Source: Enterococcus pallens ATCC BAA-351 (GTDB lineage: Bacteria > Bacillota > Bacilli > Lactobacillales > Enterococcaceae). Taken from it: a stretch of 64,000 nt of DNA. The notes under the pieces are model-generated. The model was not told where the DNA came from. It ran no database searches and saw only the letters and a program-made list of their open reading frames with translations. Positions 46,327-61,484 of the stretch are shown piece by piece. Numbering within the stretch: the first letter of the stretch is position 1; each line of letters begins with the position of its first letter. The position numbers and the translations under genes are program-made. The DNA lies in NCBI RefSeq assembly GCF_000407485.1, contig NZ_ASWD01000007.1:124001-188000 (forward strand). The letters are read 5' to 3'.

Positions 46327-46366
46327 AAAAAAGGAAGTGACCTTAAGTGGATCACTTCCTTTTTTT
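46327..46366. terminator. Bidirectional terminator between gloA and ntpJ
   Basis: AAAAAAGGAAGTGA (46327-46340) and TCACTTCCTTTTTT (46352-46365) form a stem with T runs on both strands, ending gloA and the ntp operon. Confidence 0.9.
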
Positions 46367-47729
46367 ATCCTACAATAACTGTTTCCTCTGGATATTTGTA
46401 AGTGCCATGTGACTTATCCTGAGCCAACCTCATGGAAATAGAAAATCCAACAGTCAAAATCCCGACCCGACCAACATACATTAAAAGGATAATCAGTAAT
46501 TTACCGAACAGCGTTAAGTCAGGCGTTAACCCCATTGTCAAGCCAACTGTAGCAAATGCCGAAACCACCTCAAAAGCAATATACTCAATCCCTGAGGTTT
46601 CAGGAATAGCTTCAGTGATTGACAAAATCATTGTTGAAGCAACACATAAGGATAGTGTGATGAAAAACAAAGACATCGCTCGAAAAACAGTTGCAGAGCG
46701 AATAGTTCTGCCCTTCAGTTCAGCATGCTGACGTCCTTTTAACATGGAGATTGTTTGAATAATCAACACTGCTAAAGTAGTTGTTTTCAATCCACCTGCA
46801 GTTGAACCCGAAGTTCCACCAATGAACATCAGAATGATCGTTAGCAAAATCCCCGCTTGGCTCATTCGCAAATAATCGATCGAAAAATAGCCTGCAGTAC
46901 GTGGTGTTACTGCCATAAAAATCGTATTTGCAAAACGTTCCATCCCATTACTGCCAGCTGCTAAAGAATAGGCATTGTGTTCAGTTATATAAAACAGCAA
47001 CGTTCCACCAACCAGCAAGATAAAGGTCATGCCTAATGCAATTTTGCTGTGTAAGCTTAACTTTCTCCGCTTAGGAAAACTAATTATGTCTTTCCAAACA
47101 TAAAAGCCCAATCCTCCAGCAACAATCAAGCTAGAAATAACTAACAGAACATAAGGGTTCGATTGAAAACTAACTAAACTATCTCCAAACAAATCAAAGC
47201 CTGCATTACAAAAAGCCGATACTGAATGGAACACCGCATACCAAGCTCCCAATCGCCAACCGTATTCAGGAATAAAATGAATAGCTAATAATACTGCACC
47301 AATGCATTGAATAATCGTAGCCAGACGTAATATGTATACCATTAAATCCATAACCCCAGACATCGCTTCCAAATTCAATGCTTCTTGAAGAACAATTCTA
47401 GTCTTTAACCCCACCTTTTTACGAAAAACGGTGAAGAAAAGGATAGGCATCATCATAAAACCAAGTCCACCCAACTCAATCATAGTCAAAATGACAGCCT
47501 GACCAAAAAAATTCCAATGTTCAATTGTCGTTAATGTCGTAAGTCCAGTTACACAAGTCGCTGAGGTGGCGGTAAACAACGCATCAATAAAATTAGTCGC
47601 CTCCCCAGAATTACTGCTAATGGGCAACGACAACAGCAAAGCTCCTGTTAGAATGACCAACATGAACCCTAATGCTAAAAATTGTAACGGATGCAGCCTA
47701 AATTTAGTCAATTTGTCTTTTATATCCAT
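46365..47729 (-). CDS. ntpJ: Ktr/Trk-type potassium uptake membrane subunit NtpJ
   Basis: This 454-residue protein has four repeated membrane-pore-membrane units, with filter-like segments such as TATSATCVTGLTT and FATVGLTMGL. It belongs to the KtrB/TrkH family. In Enterococcus hirae the homologous NtpJ is encoded at the end of the V-ATPase operon and drives Na+-dependent K+ uptake. Here it follows ntpD by 25 bp. No regulatory KtrA/TrkA subunit is adjacent. Confidence 0.93.
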   Translation of the reverse strand: MDIKDKLTKFRLHPLQFLALGFMLVILTGALLLSLPISSNSGEATNFIDALFTATSATCVTGLTTLTTIEHWNFFGQAVILTMIELGGLGFMMMPILFFTVFRKKVGLKTRIVLQEALNLEAMSGVMDLMVYILRLATIIQCIGAVLLAIHFIPEYGWRLGAWYAVFHSVSAFCNAGFDLFGDSLVSFQSNPYVLLVISSLIVAGGLGFYVWKDIISFPKRRKLSLHSKIALGMTFILLVGGTLLFYITEHNAYSLAAGSNGMERFANTIFMAVTPRTAGYFSIDYLRMSQAGILLTIILMFIGGTSGSTAGGLKTTTLAVLIIQTISMLKGRQHAELKGRTIRSATVFRAMSLFFITLSLCVASTMILSITEAIPETSGIEYIAFEVVSAFATVGLTMGLTPDLTLFGKLLIILLMYVGRVGILTVGFSISMRLAQDKSHGTYKYPEETVIVG

Positions 47730-47754
47730 GATCTCTTCCTAAAAAAGGGTACCA

Positions 47755-48387
47755 CTATGTGGCACCCATATTTTTTACCTTAATCATGCGGGTAACTTCC
47801 GCACGTTCATTTTCTTCCAACTTCATCTTAATAAAGTAAATGGTTTCTTCCAACTGAGGAATCGTCATATACTCTAACGCATTTACCCGCCGACGCGTTT
47901 TCTCGATTTCTTTTGCCATTAACTGACAAGTCTTTTCAATTTCTGTCAGCTCCAAAAGCTTAGGTAAAATCCCTGTAAAACGATCGATTGACTGATCAAG
48001 CTCTTCATTAGAATTCAAAAATCCATATTCTAATGGATCCTCAGAAAGGTTAGTATCGTGTTGAAAATTCATCACTGGAACCTTTACACTCATAACATCT
48101 TTTTCAATCACATCTAAGTCAACTTTTTCTTTTGGAACAGCCAATAATTCATCAATGTATTTATCATTGAGCATAGCATCTGCTAAAACAAAAGCCCCCA
48201 TTGCTGATTGCAGCTCCTCTTCAACTTCCGAGCGCAGAACATTATTCTTCTTGATCAGCAAAATAAAGCGACGCATCAATTCATCTTGTTTATCCTTTAA
48301 AAGTTTATGTCCTCTGGCAGCAGTTGTCAACTGCTTTTTTAAGCGAGTAAGCTCCATCCGAGTTGGATTTACATTTAATTTTGCCAT
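47755..48387 (-). CDS. ntpD: V-type ATPase subunit D
   Basis: This 210-residue protein is the central-stalk coiled coil: long N- and C-terminal helices ([42 protein letters not shown]). It rotates within the A3B3 hexamer and couples ATP hydrolysis to ion pumping. It lies 8 bp after ntpB. Length matches the family. Confidence 0.96.
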   Translation of the reverse strand: MAKLNVNPTRMELTRLKKQLTTAARGHKLLKDKQDELMRRFILLIKKNNVLRSEVEEELQSAMGAFVLADAMLNDKYIDELLAVPKEKVDLDVIEKDVMSVKVPVMNFQHDTNLSEDPLEYGFLNSNEELDQSIDRFTGILPKLLELTEIEKTCQLMAKEIEKTRRRVNALEYMTIPQLEETIYFIKMKLEENERAEVTRMIKVKNMGAT

Positions 48388-48395
48388 GAATCAGA

Positions 48396-51546
<3,151 letters not shown>

Positions 51547-51559
51547 ATTGATTGCTCCT

Positions 51560-51871
51560 TTATAAAATATTCTGTCCAACTGCTCGTTCTACTTGATCTT
51601 GAATCATCTGCTTGCCAATGCCTAATGTTCCTTGATGATTAGGAATTAAAACAATTGCTGGAATCAATTCCTCTTCATAGCGTTTGATTGTGTCTGGAAC
51701 AAGCTGTGCATATTGTTCAGTAATGTAGATAACTCCGTACTTTTCACGAGCCATTTCATCAATAATCCGGCGAATTTCATTCGCCTGCTTAGTTACTCGA
51801 ACATCAAAGTTAAAGAGTTTAAAAGGAAGGACAGAGTCTTTGTCGCCAATCGCACCAATTTTATGCGCCAT
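51560..51871 (-). CDS. ntpG: V-type ATPase subunit F (NtpG)
   Basis: This 103-residue protein starts [19 protein letters not shown] and contains [12 protein letters not shown] and [16 protein letters not shown], the family pattern of the small central-stalk subunit (eukaryotic subunit F). It binds the D subunit. It overlaps ntpC by 11 bp. Confidence 0.95.
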   Translation of the reverse strand: MAHKIGAIGDKDSVLPFKLFNFDVRVTKQANEIRRIIDEMAREKYGVIYITEQYAQLVPDTIKRYEEELIPAIVLIPNHQGTLGIGKQMIQDQVERAVGQNIL

Positions 51872-52856
51872 AGGTTTCTCTCATCCTTTCTCTCAGGTGT
51901 TCTTCAGTAATCCCTACACGTTTACCAACTATAAGCAGTCGTAAATTCTTAATCTCGACTTCTTTGGCATTTAATAATGCTAACAGAGGAAGTGGTCCAA
52001 AGGCCTGTACCTGAGCTAGATCAAAACGTCCTGTCAGATAATTATCACGAATTTTCTCTAATTGAGCCAAATCGATTGTTCCATCTTGAATCAATGGTGC
52101 AATAACATCTGCATAATCCGTTGTAAGGAGAAATTCTGTAAAACGTCCCATGGATTCTTCAACTACATTCAACAAGTCCTCTTTAGGGATACTCCCTTGA
52201 CTTGAAAGAACCGTAGACATAAATCCTTTACTACGCTTTTGTTTGATTCCGCGCCCTGTCATAACAATATTAGTAAAATCGATGAAGCTGATAATTTCGT
52301 CCAATAATTCCGGCGAATCCAATTCTTCCCCTAACGAACGCATACATCGTAAATAATCTCGATCAAAAATGATATCAATTCCCTGTAAACTGTTGGACTC
52401 AGCAAAATGCTGCTTGACCTCCTGCACACTAGCTAAAATAGCTTCTGGCAAATCACTGGCTGCTCCAGTTTTCACCGCACTTTTGATCTGATCTAAAGAA
52501 TAGAAGCCATCGTAAATGTACAGATCATCAAAATTTTCCTCCAGCAGTTCAGCTTTAGTCATGGCTTTCAAATTGTGAAATGTAAATCGCATCGTATATG
52601 CCCAAACAATTTTTGGTTTGGGAGCGATAGCAGCTAATTCCTCAATAAGCTTACGCTGTTCAAGGGCTAAGCCTTCTTCAAAGTTGTCTTCGAAATCATC
52701 ATTCACATATTCAGCATAGACAGTGGTCTTTAACAACTCGCCTACTTCTTGAATATCTTTGGCTTGAATCATGCGCTCCATTAACTCAGCAGGAATCAAT
52801 TCTAATTCTTTTAAACGAATTAGCGGATTTAACTCATGATAACTATATGGTTTCAT
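51861..52856 (-). CDS. ntpC: V-type ATPase subunit C (NtpC)
   Basis: This 331-residue subunit of the d type has three similar helical modules with the [12 protein letters not shown] start and a funnel shape in known structures. It sits on the K ring and links it to the central stalk. It is in the usual operon position between ntpE and ntpG. Confidence 0.94.
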   Translation of the reverse strand: MKPYSYHELNPLIRLKELELIPAELMERMIQAKDIQEVGELLKTTVYAEYVNDDFEDNFEEGLALEQRKLIEELAAIAPKPKIVWAYTMRFTFHNLKAMTKAELLEENFDDLYIYDGFYSLDQIKSAVKTGAASDLPEAILASVQEVKQHFAESNSLQGIDIIFDRDYLRCMRSLGEELDSPELLDEIISFIDFTNIVMTGRGIKQKRSKGFMSTVLSSQGSIPKEDLLNVVEESMGRFTEFLLTTDYADVIAPLIQDGTIDLAQLEKIRDNYLTGRFDLAQVQAFGPLPLLALLNAKEVEIKNLRLLIVGKRVGITEEHLRERMRETYGA

Positions 52857-52866
52857 TTAAATCCCC

Positions 52867-53454
52867 CTATGCAAAAAATTCCTGTGCCAATTCATAGCTC
52901 ATTTCAGATTGAATATCTTGCACCAATGTACGGAACAAGAAGTTGTATTGCACACCGCGATCATTAATTACAAATCCCGCCTGATTTTTCAATAAATCCT
53001 CACTTGCAACAAGCTGAAAAGGCAATACCTTATTCTGCTCAGCAATCCACTCATTAGAAAAAGCAGCCCGTGATTTCTCACCACAAACAAATACTACTTC
53101 TCCATTAATTCCCGTTACATTCATTAAAGCCTGGTTACCAAAGGCCCGTTGCTTTTCTACGTCCCATTGCTCCATTGCTTCAACTGCATCTTCAAACAAA
53201 AGCTCCAGAAAGGTTTGCTTTTGATTCAAAACTGCCTGCTTTGTTTCAACCTGTTGACGGTTTGCTTGCTGTTTATATTTCTGATCTAACGCCTTCAGAC
53301 TTTTATCCAGACGCTTCTTATGTTCTAATTCTATTTCTGTCAAACTTGCCTGATGCTCTTGTTCTATTCGTTGCTGTTCATTTGCTTCTAGCGTTTGTCG
53401 TTCAGCCGCAGCTTGCTCATTCAGTTGCTGAATGATTTTTTCAATTGCTTCCAT
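52867..53454 (-). CDS. ntpE: V-type ATPase subunit E (NtpE)
   Basis: This 195-residue peripheral-stalk subunit has an N-terminal glutamine/glutamate-rich coiled coil (EQAAAERQTLEANEQQRIEQ) and a globular C-terminal domain (VVFVCGEKSRAAF, AGFVINDRGVQYNFLFRTL). It pairs with NtpF. Ten bases separate it from ntpC. Confidence 0.95.
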   Translation of the reverse strand: MEAIEKIIQQLNEQAAAERQTLEANEQQRIEQEHQASLTEIELEHKKRLDKSLKALDQKYKQQANRQQVETKQAVLNQKQTFLELLFEDAVEAMEQWDVEKQRAFGNQALMNVTGINGEVVFVCGEKSRAAFSNEWIAEQNKVLPFQLVASEDLLKNQAGFVINDRGVQYNFLFRTLVQDIQSEMSYELAQEFFA

Positions 53455-53467
53455 AGTTAACGACTCC

Positions 53468-55915
<2,448 letters not shown>

Positions 55916-55929
<14 letters not shown>

Positions 55930-56239
55930 ACTGTACAATCACCCTCTCGATAATTTTCTGTACGGCGGTTTCTTTCAAGCGCTCATAATTTGCCTGCATC
56001 TGCTCTTTTGCTGCAGCCGCATCCTTTTTCAAGGCCGCATTTTCTTGCTCCAGCTGTATACGTAAAGAGTCTTCACGTTCAGCAATGATTCTGGCAGATT
56101 CTTCTTGAAGCTGCTTTTTCTTTTCTTGAACAATTTGGCGTCGCTCACTTTCTGCACGCTGCAGCTTTTCTTGCAATTCTTGTTTTAATTGTTCGTTCTT
56201 TGTCTCAGCTTCTTTAATTCGCTGCAAAGCCTCTAACAT
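55916..56239 (-). CDS. ntpF: V-type ATPase subunit G-like peripheral stalk protein (NtpF)
   Basis: This 107-residue protein is almost wholly an alpha-helical coiled coil (EALQRIKEAETKNEQLKQEL; many E, Q, K, A residues) and forms the peripheral stalk with NtpE. It is the first gene of the ntp operon, with AAAGGAGGGG before the ATG. A long leader hairpin lies between it and the promoter. Confidence 0.93.
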
Positions 56240-56270
56240 TCAAGCCCCTCCTTTAATTCAAAATAAAAAT

Positions 56271-56332
56271 GGGCGCAAGCATTCAAGAGTTCTTCTCACC
56301 CCTTGAAGAACAGATCCTTGAAGCTTGCGCCC
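56271..56332 (-). promoter_or_regulatory. Long leader hairpin upstream of ntpF
   Basis: GGGCGCAAGC-TTCAAG and CTTGAA-(t)-GCTTGCGCCC pair as a long stem with one bulged base. Inside is a second stem, GTTCTTC/GAAGAAC. On the reverse strand the hairpin is followed by ATTTTTATTTTG, so it has terminator-like form within the 5' untranslated region of the ntp operon, ending 30 bp before the start codon. It may be an attenuator or an mRNA-stabilising element. Confidence 0.65.
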
Positions 56333-56359
56333 AACCGTTTAAAAAAATATACAATGTCA

Positions 56360-56387
56360 AGTATACCAGAAAGTCGGATTTAGTAAA
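56360..56387 (-). promoter_or_regulatory. ntp operon promoter
   Basis: Reverse-strand TGGTATACT gives an extended -10 (TATACT at 56360-56365 with an upstream TG); TTTACT (56382-56387) is a fair -35 at 16 bp. The predicted start lies shortly before the leader hairpin. Confidence 0.65.
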
Positions 56388-56473
56388 AGACTGTTCGGAA
56401 AAGAATGTTGATTTCTTGCTTTCCTACCGGGGGTATGTTAAGAATTAATTATCATAAAAAAGGAGTTGTATAT

Positions 56474-57199
56474 ATGACCAAACCAATTATTGGTATTGCT
56501 GCCAATCAACATTATTTAAGTAATCAGGATTTTTTTAATCAGCCCTTTACATATAGCCCACAGGGGTTCGTTGACGGGATTCATCAGGCAGGAGGACTGC
56601 CTCTTTTATTGCCGATTGGAAGTCCTGAATTCGCTGCTGACTATATTGAGAAAATTGATAAGTTACTGCTTCCGGGAGGCCAAGATGTAAGTCCTTGTTT
56701 ATATAATCAGGAACCTCGTCCAAAGCTTGGCGTTACCAGCATTGAACGAGACAGCTTCGAAACTGCCTTGATTAAAGAAGCCATCAAACAAGGAAAACCT
56801 ATTTTTGCAATTTGCCGTGGGTTCCAATTATTAAATGTTACGTTAGGCGGTACTCTTTATCAGGATCTTTCAGAATACAGCGGCTGGCAAGTGAAGCATG
56901 ATATGTACCCTACTCCTCCTGCTTTTGCCTTGCACTCTATTACCGTAAAAGGCGATTCTTGTTTAGCTCACCTTTTTGGAGAAAAAGCGCAAGTAAATTC
57001 TTATCACCACCAAGCAATCGAACAGTTGGCCGAAAGTCTAGTTCCCATCGCTTGGTCAGAAGATCGGATAATCGAAGCAGTGGAGAGCCGCGACGCAAAC
57101 ACTAAAATTTTAGGAGTCCAATGGCACCCTGAATTGACTCATACTACTGATCCTAAAGAACAAGCTTTGTTTGATTATTTTGTTCAATCTTTTGAATAA
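56474..57199 (+). CDS. Gamma-glutamyl-gamma-aminobutyrate hydrolase-like (peptidase C26) protein
   Basis: This 241-residue class I glutamine-amidotransferase-like hydrolase has PIIGIAANQHY at the start, LLLPGGQDVSPCLY, the nucleophile cysteine in FAICRGFQLLN, and His-Glu in GVQWHPEL. Family members hydrolyse gamma-glutamyl amides (PuuD-like). ATG at 56474 has AAAAAGGAG upstream, favoured over 56405. It stands alone with its own terminator and is divergent from the ntp operon. Confidence 0.88.
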   Translation: MTKPIIGIAANQHYLSNQDFFNQPFTYSPQGFVDGIHQAGGLPLLLPIGSPEFAADYIEKIDKLLLPGGQDVSPCLYNQEPRPKLGVTSIERDSFETALIKEAIKQGKPIFAICRGFQLLNVTLGGTLYQDLSEYSGWQVKHDMYPTPPAFALHSITVKGDSCLAHLFGEKAQVNSYHHQAIEQLAESLVPIAWSEDRIIEAVESRDANTKILGVQWHPELTHTTDPKEQALFDYFVQSFE

Positions 57200-57206
57200 G
57201 CAATCT

Positions 57207-57242
57207 GCGCCAGTTGATTAATCAGCTGGCGTCTTCCTTTTT
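57207..57242 (+). terminator. Terminator after the C26 hydrolase gene
   Basis: CGCCAGTTGAT and ATCAGCTGGCG pair with one G-T wobble and a minimal loop, followed by TCTTCCTTTTT. It begins 7 bp after the stop codon. Confidence 0.82.
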
Positions 57243-57344
57243 AAGACTGAGAGAAAGATACAACTTTTGTCCCATTCTATTTCTTCCTCGCTATGGGAAA
57301 ATCTTTTTTATAACTGTTGTTATGAAAATGAAGGAGGAAATTGT

Positions 57345-58025
57345 TTGAAGGTTATTGAAGCAGTAGATGTAAAGAAAACATATGGTACGGGAGAATCTGC
57401 GTTCCATGCATTAAAAGGAGTTAGTTTCAGTATTGAAAAAGGAGAGTCAGTTGCGATTATCGGTAAAAGCGGGTCTGGAAAATCAACCCTAATGCATATT
57501 TTGGCTTTATTGGATCGGCCTTCTTCTGGAGATATCTTTCTAGTCAATCAAGACCCTACCAAAATGAAAAAATCTGCTCTTAATATGATGCGGAACCAGA
57601 CCTATGGATTTGTATTCCAACAATTTTTTATGAATCCCAAAGATACAGTATTATCAAATGTTTTGTTACCTCTAAAAATCGCTGGGATCAGTAAGCGACA
57701 GCGAAAGGAGTTAGCTATGGAGGCCTTGGCAGCTGTTGATTTGGCTGACAAATGTAACAATAAGGCCAATGATTTGTCTGGTGGTCAAAAGCAGCGGGTG
57801 TGTATTGCTAGAGCCTTAGTTAACCAACCAGAAATTATTTTTGCTGATGAACCTACTGGAAATTTGGATTCCACAACAGGTGAAAAGATCGAAGAATTAT
57901 TATTCAATCTCAATCGAGATAAAAACATTACGCTGATTATTGTTACTCATGATCCTGAGTTGGCAGCCAGATGCGATCGACAAATTCATATTAAAGACGG
58001 CTTAGTCGTTGGGGAGGCCTCATAA
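57345..58025 (+). CDS. MacB/LolD-type ABC transporter ATP-binding protein
   Basis: This 226-residue ATPase has Walker A IIGKSGSGKST, signature LSGGQKQRVCIARAL, Walker B IIFADEPTGNLD and H-loop VTHDPEL. TTG at 57345 is chosen because AAGGAGGAAATTGT precedes it; the longer frame from 57267 has no ribosome site. It pairs with the FtsX-type permease that follows. Such pairs export peptides, lipids or drugs, or act as stress sensors. Confidence 0.9.
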   Translation: MKVIEAVDVKKTYGTGESAFHALKGVSFSIEKGESVAIIGKSGSGKSTLMHILALLDRPSSGDIFLVNQDPTKMKKSALNMMRNQTYGFVFQQFFMNPKDTVLSNVLLPLKIAGISKRQRKELAMEALAAVDLADKCNNKANDLSGGQKQRVCIARALVNQPEIIFADEPTGNLDSTTGEKIEELLFNLNRDKNITLIIVTHDPELAARCDRQIHIKDGLVVGEAS

Positions 58026-58026
58026 T

Positions 58027-59301
58027 ATGAAATTATTTGATATTATCCAATCAGCAAGCTCAAACTTGTGGCGAAACAAAGGACGTACGATTCTTACAAT
58101 CATAGCTATTTTCATCGGTGCTTTTACGATCTCATTAACTAGCGGTGTCAACGCAGGTGTCAATGATTACATCGATAAGCAAATCAACGGAGTGGGCGGT
58201 GAAGACCAGCTGATGGTTTCACCTAGCCTTCAATCAATGGGTATGTCTAACGATGAACCACAAGAATATGATCCTGAAGGTACCAGTAATAGTGAAGGAG
58301 ATTATATGACGGATAAAGACCTATCGACAATCCGTCATATGAAAAATATCAACAAAGTCGAACCCTTTCATTTTCTAGCGACTGATTATGTGCAGGGCCC
58401 TAATGATAAAAAAATGGTGTTCTCTGCTGCTAGTCAATCGGATATTCATATTGATTTAGAAGCAGGTCGTCAGGTCAGTGCCAACGCCAGTGATTATGAA
58501 ATCAATTTAGCGCCTGAATATGTAAAGGCGCTGGGCTTTTCTTCGGCTAAGGACGCATTGAATCAGAAAGTAACGATTGCTGTCAGCAGCCAAGCGACTG
58601 GTCAACAGGAACTGATTGAAGCAACAATTGTAGGTGTGCGAAATGTCAGTCTAGTTCAGCAAGGTCAGTCTATTACTAGTAAGGCTTTATCTGATAAAAT
58701 CGTAAAAACAAACGAAGATGGTTTACCAGATTCCATGAAAAACAACTACACCATGTCCTTTGCAACTATGAAAAAGAATTTGTCTGAAAAGCAAATTACT
58801 TCTTTGAAAAACCAGCTAGAGGACAAGGGTTATGGTTCTATGACGGTTGAAGATGAAATCGGAATGATTCGTCAAGTTGTTAATGCCATTACAGGCGTTT
58901 TAACCATGTTTGGAGCAATTGCATTACTGGCTGCCAGTTTTGGGATTATTAATACGCTGTACATGTCAGTTCAAGATCGCACTAGAGAAATTGGCTTAAT
59001 GAAAGCTATGGGGATGAGTGGATTCAAAGTCTTCCTGACCTTTAGTATTGAAGCTTTGCTGATTGGATTTTGGGGAGGCTTGCTGGGAATTGGTGGCGCT
59101 GTTCTTGCTGGACACTTCCTAAATGATCTAGCGGTTAGCACCTTCCTTGATGGCTTAACAGGCTTTACCTTGATCCAATTCTCTGTACCAAGTATGGCAA
59201 TTATCATTTTAGTAATCATGCTAATCGCCTTTTTAGCGGGAACTTTCCCGGCAAACCGTGCTGCACGTTTAGATCCGATTAACGCTTTACGTTACGAATA
59301 A
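58027..59301 (+). CDS. MacB-like ABC transporter permease
   Basis: This 424-residue permease has one N-terminal membrane helix (TILTIIAIFIGAFTISLTSG), a large extracytoplasmic MacB core domain (about 40-280) and three C-terminal FtsX-type helices. It ends with the typical PANRAARLDPINALRYE motif. The extracellular domain is rich in D, S, Q and N with no cysteine. ATG at 58027 has GGGGAGG upstream, directly after the ATPase gene. The substrate is unknown. Confidence 0.9.
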   Translation: MKLFDIIQSASSNLWRNKGRTILTIIAIFIGAFTISLTSGVNAGVNDYIDKQINGVGGEDQLMVSPSLQSMGMSNDEPQEYDPEGTSNSEGDYMTDKDLSTIRHMKNINKVEPFHFLATDYVQGPNDKKMVFSAASQSDIHIDLEAGRQVSANASDYEINLAPEYVKALGFSSAKDALNQKVTIAVSSQATGQQELIEATIVGVRNVSLVQQGQSITSKALSDKIVKTNEDGLPDSMKNNYTMSFATMKKNLSEKQITSLKNQLEDKGYGSMTVEDEIGMIRQVVNAITGVLTMFGAIALLAASFGIINTLYMSVQDRTREIGLMKAMGMSGFKVFLTFSIEALLIGFWGGLLGIGGAVLAGHFLNDLAVSTFLDGLTGFTLIQFSVPSMAIIILVIMLIAFLAGTFPANRAARLDPINALRYE

Positions 59302-59304
59302 AAA

Positions 59305-59339
59305 ATAGGCTGCCAGCGAGAGTTGCTGACAGCCTTATT
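59305..59339. terminator. Terminator between convergent genes
   Basis: AATAGGCTGCCAGC and GCTGACAGCCTTATT pair with one mismatch and a GAGAGTT-type loop; T runs are modest on both sides. It ends the MacB permease gene and probably the aldo/keto reductase gene. Confidence 0.75.
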
Positions 59340-59345
59340 TATTGT

Positions 59346-60161
59346 TTAAAAATCAAAATTGTCTGGATCGGCACCAAGACGTTCATTGATGTTCATTTCA
59401 TCGATTTGCTTCATTTCTTCATCGGTCAATTCAAAATCAAACACATCAAAGTTTTGTTGAATACGTTCTTCATGGACAGATTTTGGAATGACGATGATAT
59501 CACTTTGCAAGTGCCAACGAATAATCACTTGTGCCGCTGTTTTCCCATGTTTTTCACCAATGGACACCAGTGTTTTGTTTTCCAGAATTTTTCCTTGTCC
59601 AAGTGGCGACCATGCCTCCACTGCAATTTCTTCCTGTGCTAAGTATTCACGAAGAGGAACTTGGGTTAATGTTGGATGCAATTCAATTTGGTTAACCATT
59701 GGTTTAATTTTAGCCGTTTTCATCAGCTCTTCAATATGATGCTGATGGAAATTGGAAACTCCAATGGCTTTTGCTCGACCACTTTCGTAAATTTCTTCCA
59801 TTGCTCGCCATGAATCATTGAATTTACCTTCAACTGGCCAATGAATCAAATATAAATCAACATAATCTAAGCCCAATCGTTCTAAGCTGTCATTAAAAGC
59901 TTGATGGGCAGTTTCGTAACCTTGGTCGCTGTTCCACAGCTTAGTAGTAATGAACAAATCTTTACGATCAACGCCAGATTCTTTGATTCCTTTACCAACA
60001 CCTGCTTCATTTTTGTAAATAGCAGCAGTATCAATCAAATGGTACCCAGCTTCGATAGCCCATTTTATAGCATCGGTTGCTACATTGTCTTCTACACGCC
60101 ACACACCTAAACCTAAACGAGGCATCTCAATGCCATTAGCAAGTTTTTTCGTTTTTTCCAT
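59346..60161 (-). CDS. Aldo/keto reductase
   Basis: This 271-residue NADPH-dependent reductase has the catalytic tetrad in DTAAIYKNEAGVG (Asp, Tyr), ITTKLWN (Lys) and LIHWPV (His), and the coenzyme motif VIPKSVHEERI. Members reduce aldehydes and ketones, such as 2,5-diketogluconate or methylglyoxal. Start is ATG at 60161, 7 bases after GAGGAGG; two upstream in-frame starts lack spacing. A TTGACC box about 50 bp upstream suggests its own promoter. Confidence 0.92.
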   Translation of the reverse strand: MEKTKKLANGIEMPRLGLGVWRVEDNVATDAIKWAIEAGYHLIDTAAIYKNEAGVGKGIKESGVDRKDLFITTKLWNSDQGYETAHQAFNDSLERLGLDYVDLYLIHWPVEGKFNDSWRAMEEIYESGRAKAIGVSNFHQHHIEELMKTAKIKPMVNQIELHPTLTQVPLREYLAQEEIAVEAWSPLGQGKILENKTLVSIGEKHGKTAAQVIIRWHLQSDIIVIPKSVHEERIQQNFDVFDFELTDEEMKQIDEMNINERLGADPDNFDF

Positions 60162-60224
60162 GTTCATTCCTCCTCTTTCACGTATTATTTTGAAGCTGTT
60201 TTGCCGATAGGTCAACTATTTTGT

Positions 60225-61484
60225 CTATTTTTTTCGTCGTTCATTGCGCATAATTGATAAAGATTGTTTCAAGGCGCTAAACGTACCGCCTTCGCTGTAA
60301 ACCAAAACATTTGATTTATATAGTTGAGCTGAGAATAAGGTCAATACCACAGTGGTTACCAACAAGATACCTAGTGACACGATGGCTCCCGAAAATTGAA
60401 CAGTGTTAGTGGCCAGTCGCAACGGCATACAATAAGATGAGACAAATGGAATATAGGATGCAACTTTGATAATCACGTTGGTTGGATTGGCTGCGCCTAA
60501 AATTAGTCCCAGCATATATCCTATCATGGATAAATACATTACTGGTTGAATGGCTTTCGCCGTATCCTCCGCTTTATTTACAAGAGAACCACATAGTGCT
60601 GATAACACAGCATAAATAAAGATGCCCACTAACATGAAGCCAACAATTACTAAAATATTTTTTCCTAATAGACTCTTGATAGAAACGTTGCTTAAAAAGG
60701 ATTTTACAATTGGCGTATTCCTGAACTGTTGATACGCAATAATTAACGCGATTCCATAAATGGCTAATTGAGTAAATGCAACCAACAAAATACCTAGCAG
60801 TTTGCCATAATAATGGGTTTTCGCTTTCATACTGGAAAGCAAGACTTCCATAATACGGGTTCCTTTTTCAGAAGCAATTTCCTGCGAAATAATGGATGAA
60901 TAGGTCATAATAAACACGAACATGATAATTGTCGTCAGGAAGCTTAAAATCATTTGAACTCCAGTATCTCCCTCATCGCTCTTCATCTTGCCATTTTCAA
61001 AGCTCACTTTAGAAGATTCAAAGCTGGCAGGCTCCATAACTTCCTGCACTTGCTCAGTGGTCAGGGAAAGGTTGGCTGCTCGTACACCTGACTGCATTTG
61101 GTTCAATATTTGTTGAATTCCTAGCTCAGTGGAAGTTCCCAATGAAGATGTACTATACAGCTTACCAGAAACATTTCCGTTTTTTGAATCTAGATGCAGG
61201 TACGCATCAATTTTCTCATCTTCTAATTGTTTTTCCGCTTTTTTTTCACTATCTATTGAAGTAAAGGTGTATTCCCCAGACTTTACCTGCTCAAACTGCT
61301 GTGCTACTGACGGCTGATCGGCTACCACACCAATTTTGTTAATATCTGTCATATCACCAAAGAAATATTGGGCTAGAAAAAAGATTCCCATGACTAGAAA
61401 CGGCGCTAAAATCATAATCACGAAAGCAGCGGATTTCACATTTTTCTTATACACATCTTTAACGATAATTCCTAATTTACTCAT
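60225..61484 (-). CDS. ABC-2 type permease (NatB-like)
   Basis: This 419-residue permease has one N-terminal helix (SAAFVIMILAPFLVMGIFFLA), a large extracellular domain (about 45-175) and five C-terminal helices, as in NatB-type Na+ or drug exporters. The motif SIISQEIASEKGTRIMEVLL is typical. ATG at 61484 follows AGGTG and overlaps the ATPase gene by 8 bp, so the two are coupled. The substrate (Na+, peptide or antibiotic) is not known. Confidence 0.88.
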   Translation of the reverse strand: MSKLGIIVKDVYKKNVKSAAFVIMILAPFLVMGIFFLAQYFFGDMTDINKIGVVADQPSVAQQFEQVKSGEYTFTSIDSEKKAEKQLEDEKIDAYLHLDSKNGNVSGKLYSTSSLGTSTELGIQQILNQMQSGVRAANLSLTTEQVQEVMEPASFESSKVSFENGKMKSDEGDTGVQMILSFLTTIIMFVFIMTYSSIISQEIASEKGTRIMEVLLSSMKAKTHYYGKLLGILLVAFTQLAIYGIALIIAYQQFRNTPIVKSFLSNVSIKSLLGKNILVIVGFMLVGIFIYAVLSALCGSLVNKAEDTAKAIQPVMYLSMIGYMLGLILGAANPTNVIIKVASYIPFVSSYCMPLRLATNTVQFSGAIVSLGILLVTTVVLTLFSAQLYKSNVLVYSEGGTFSALKQSLSIMRNERRKK

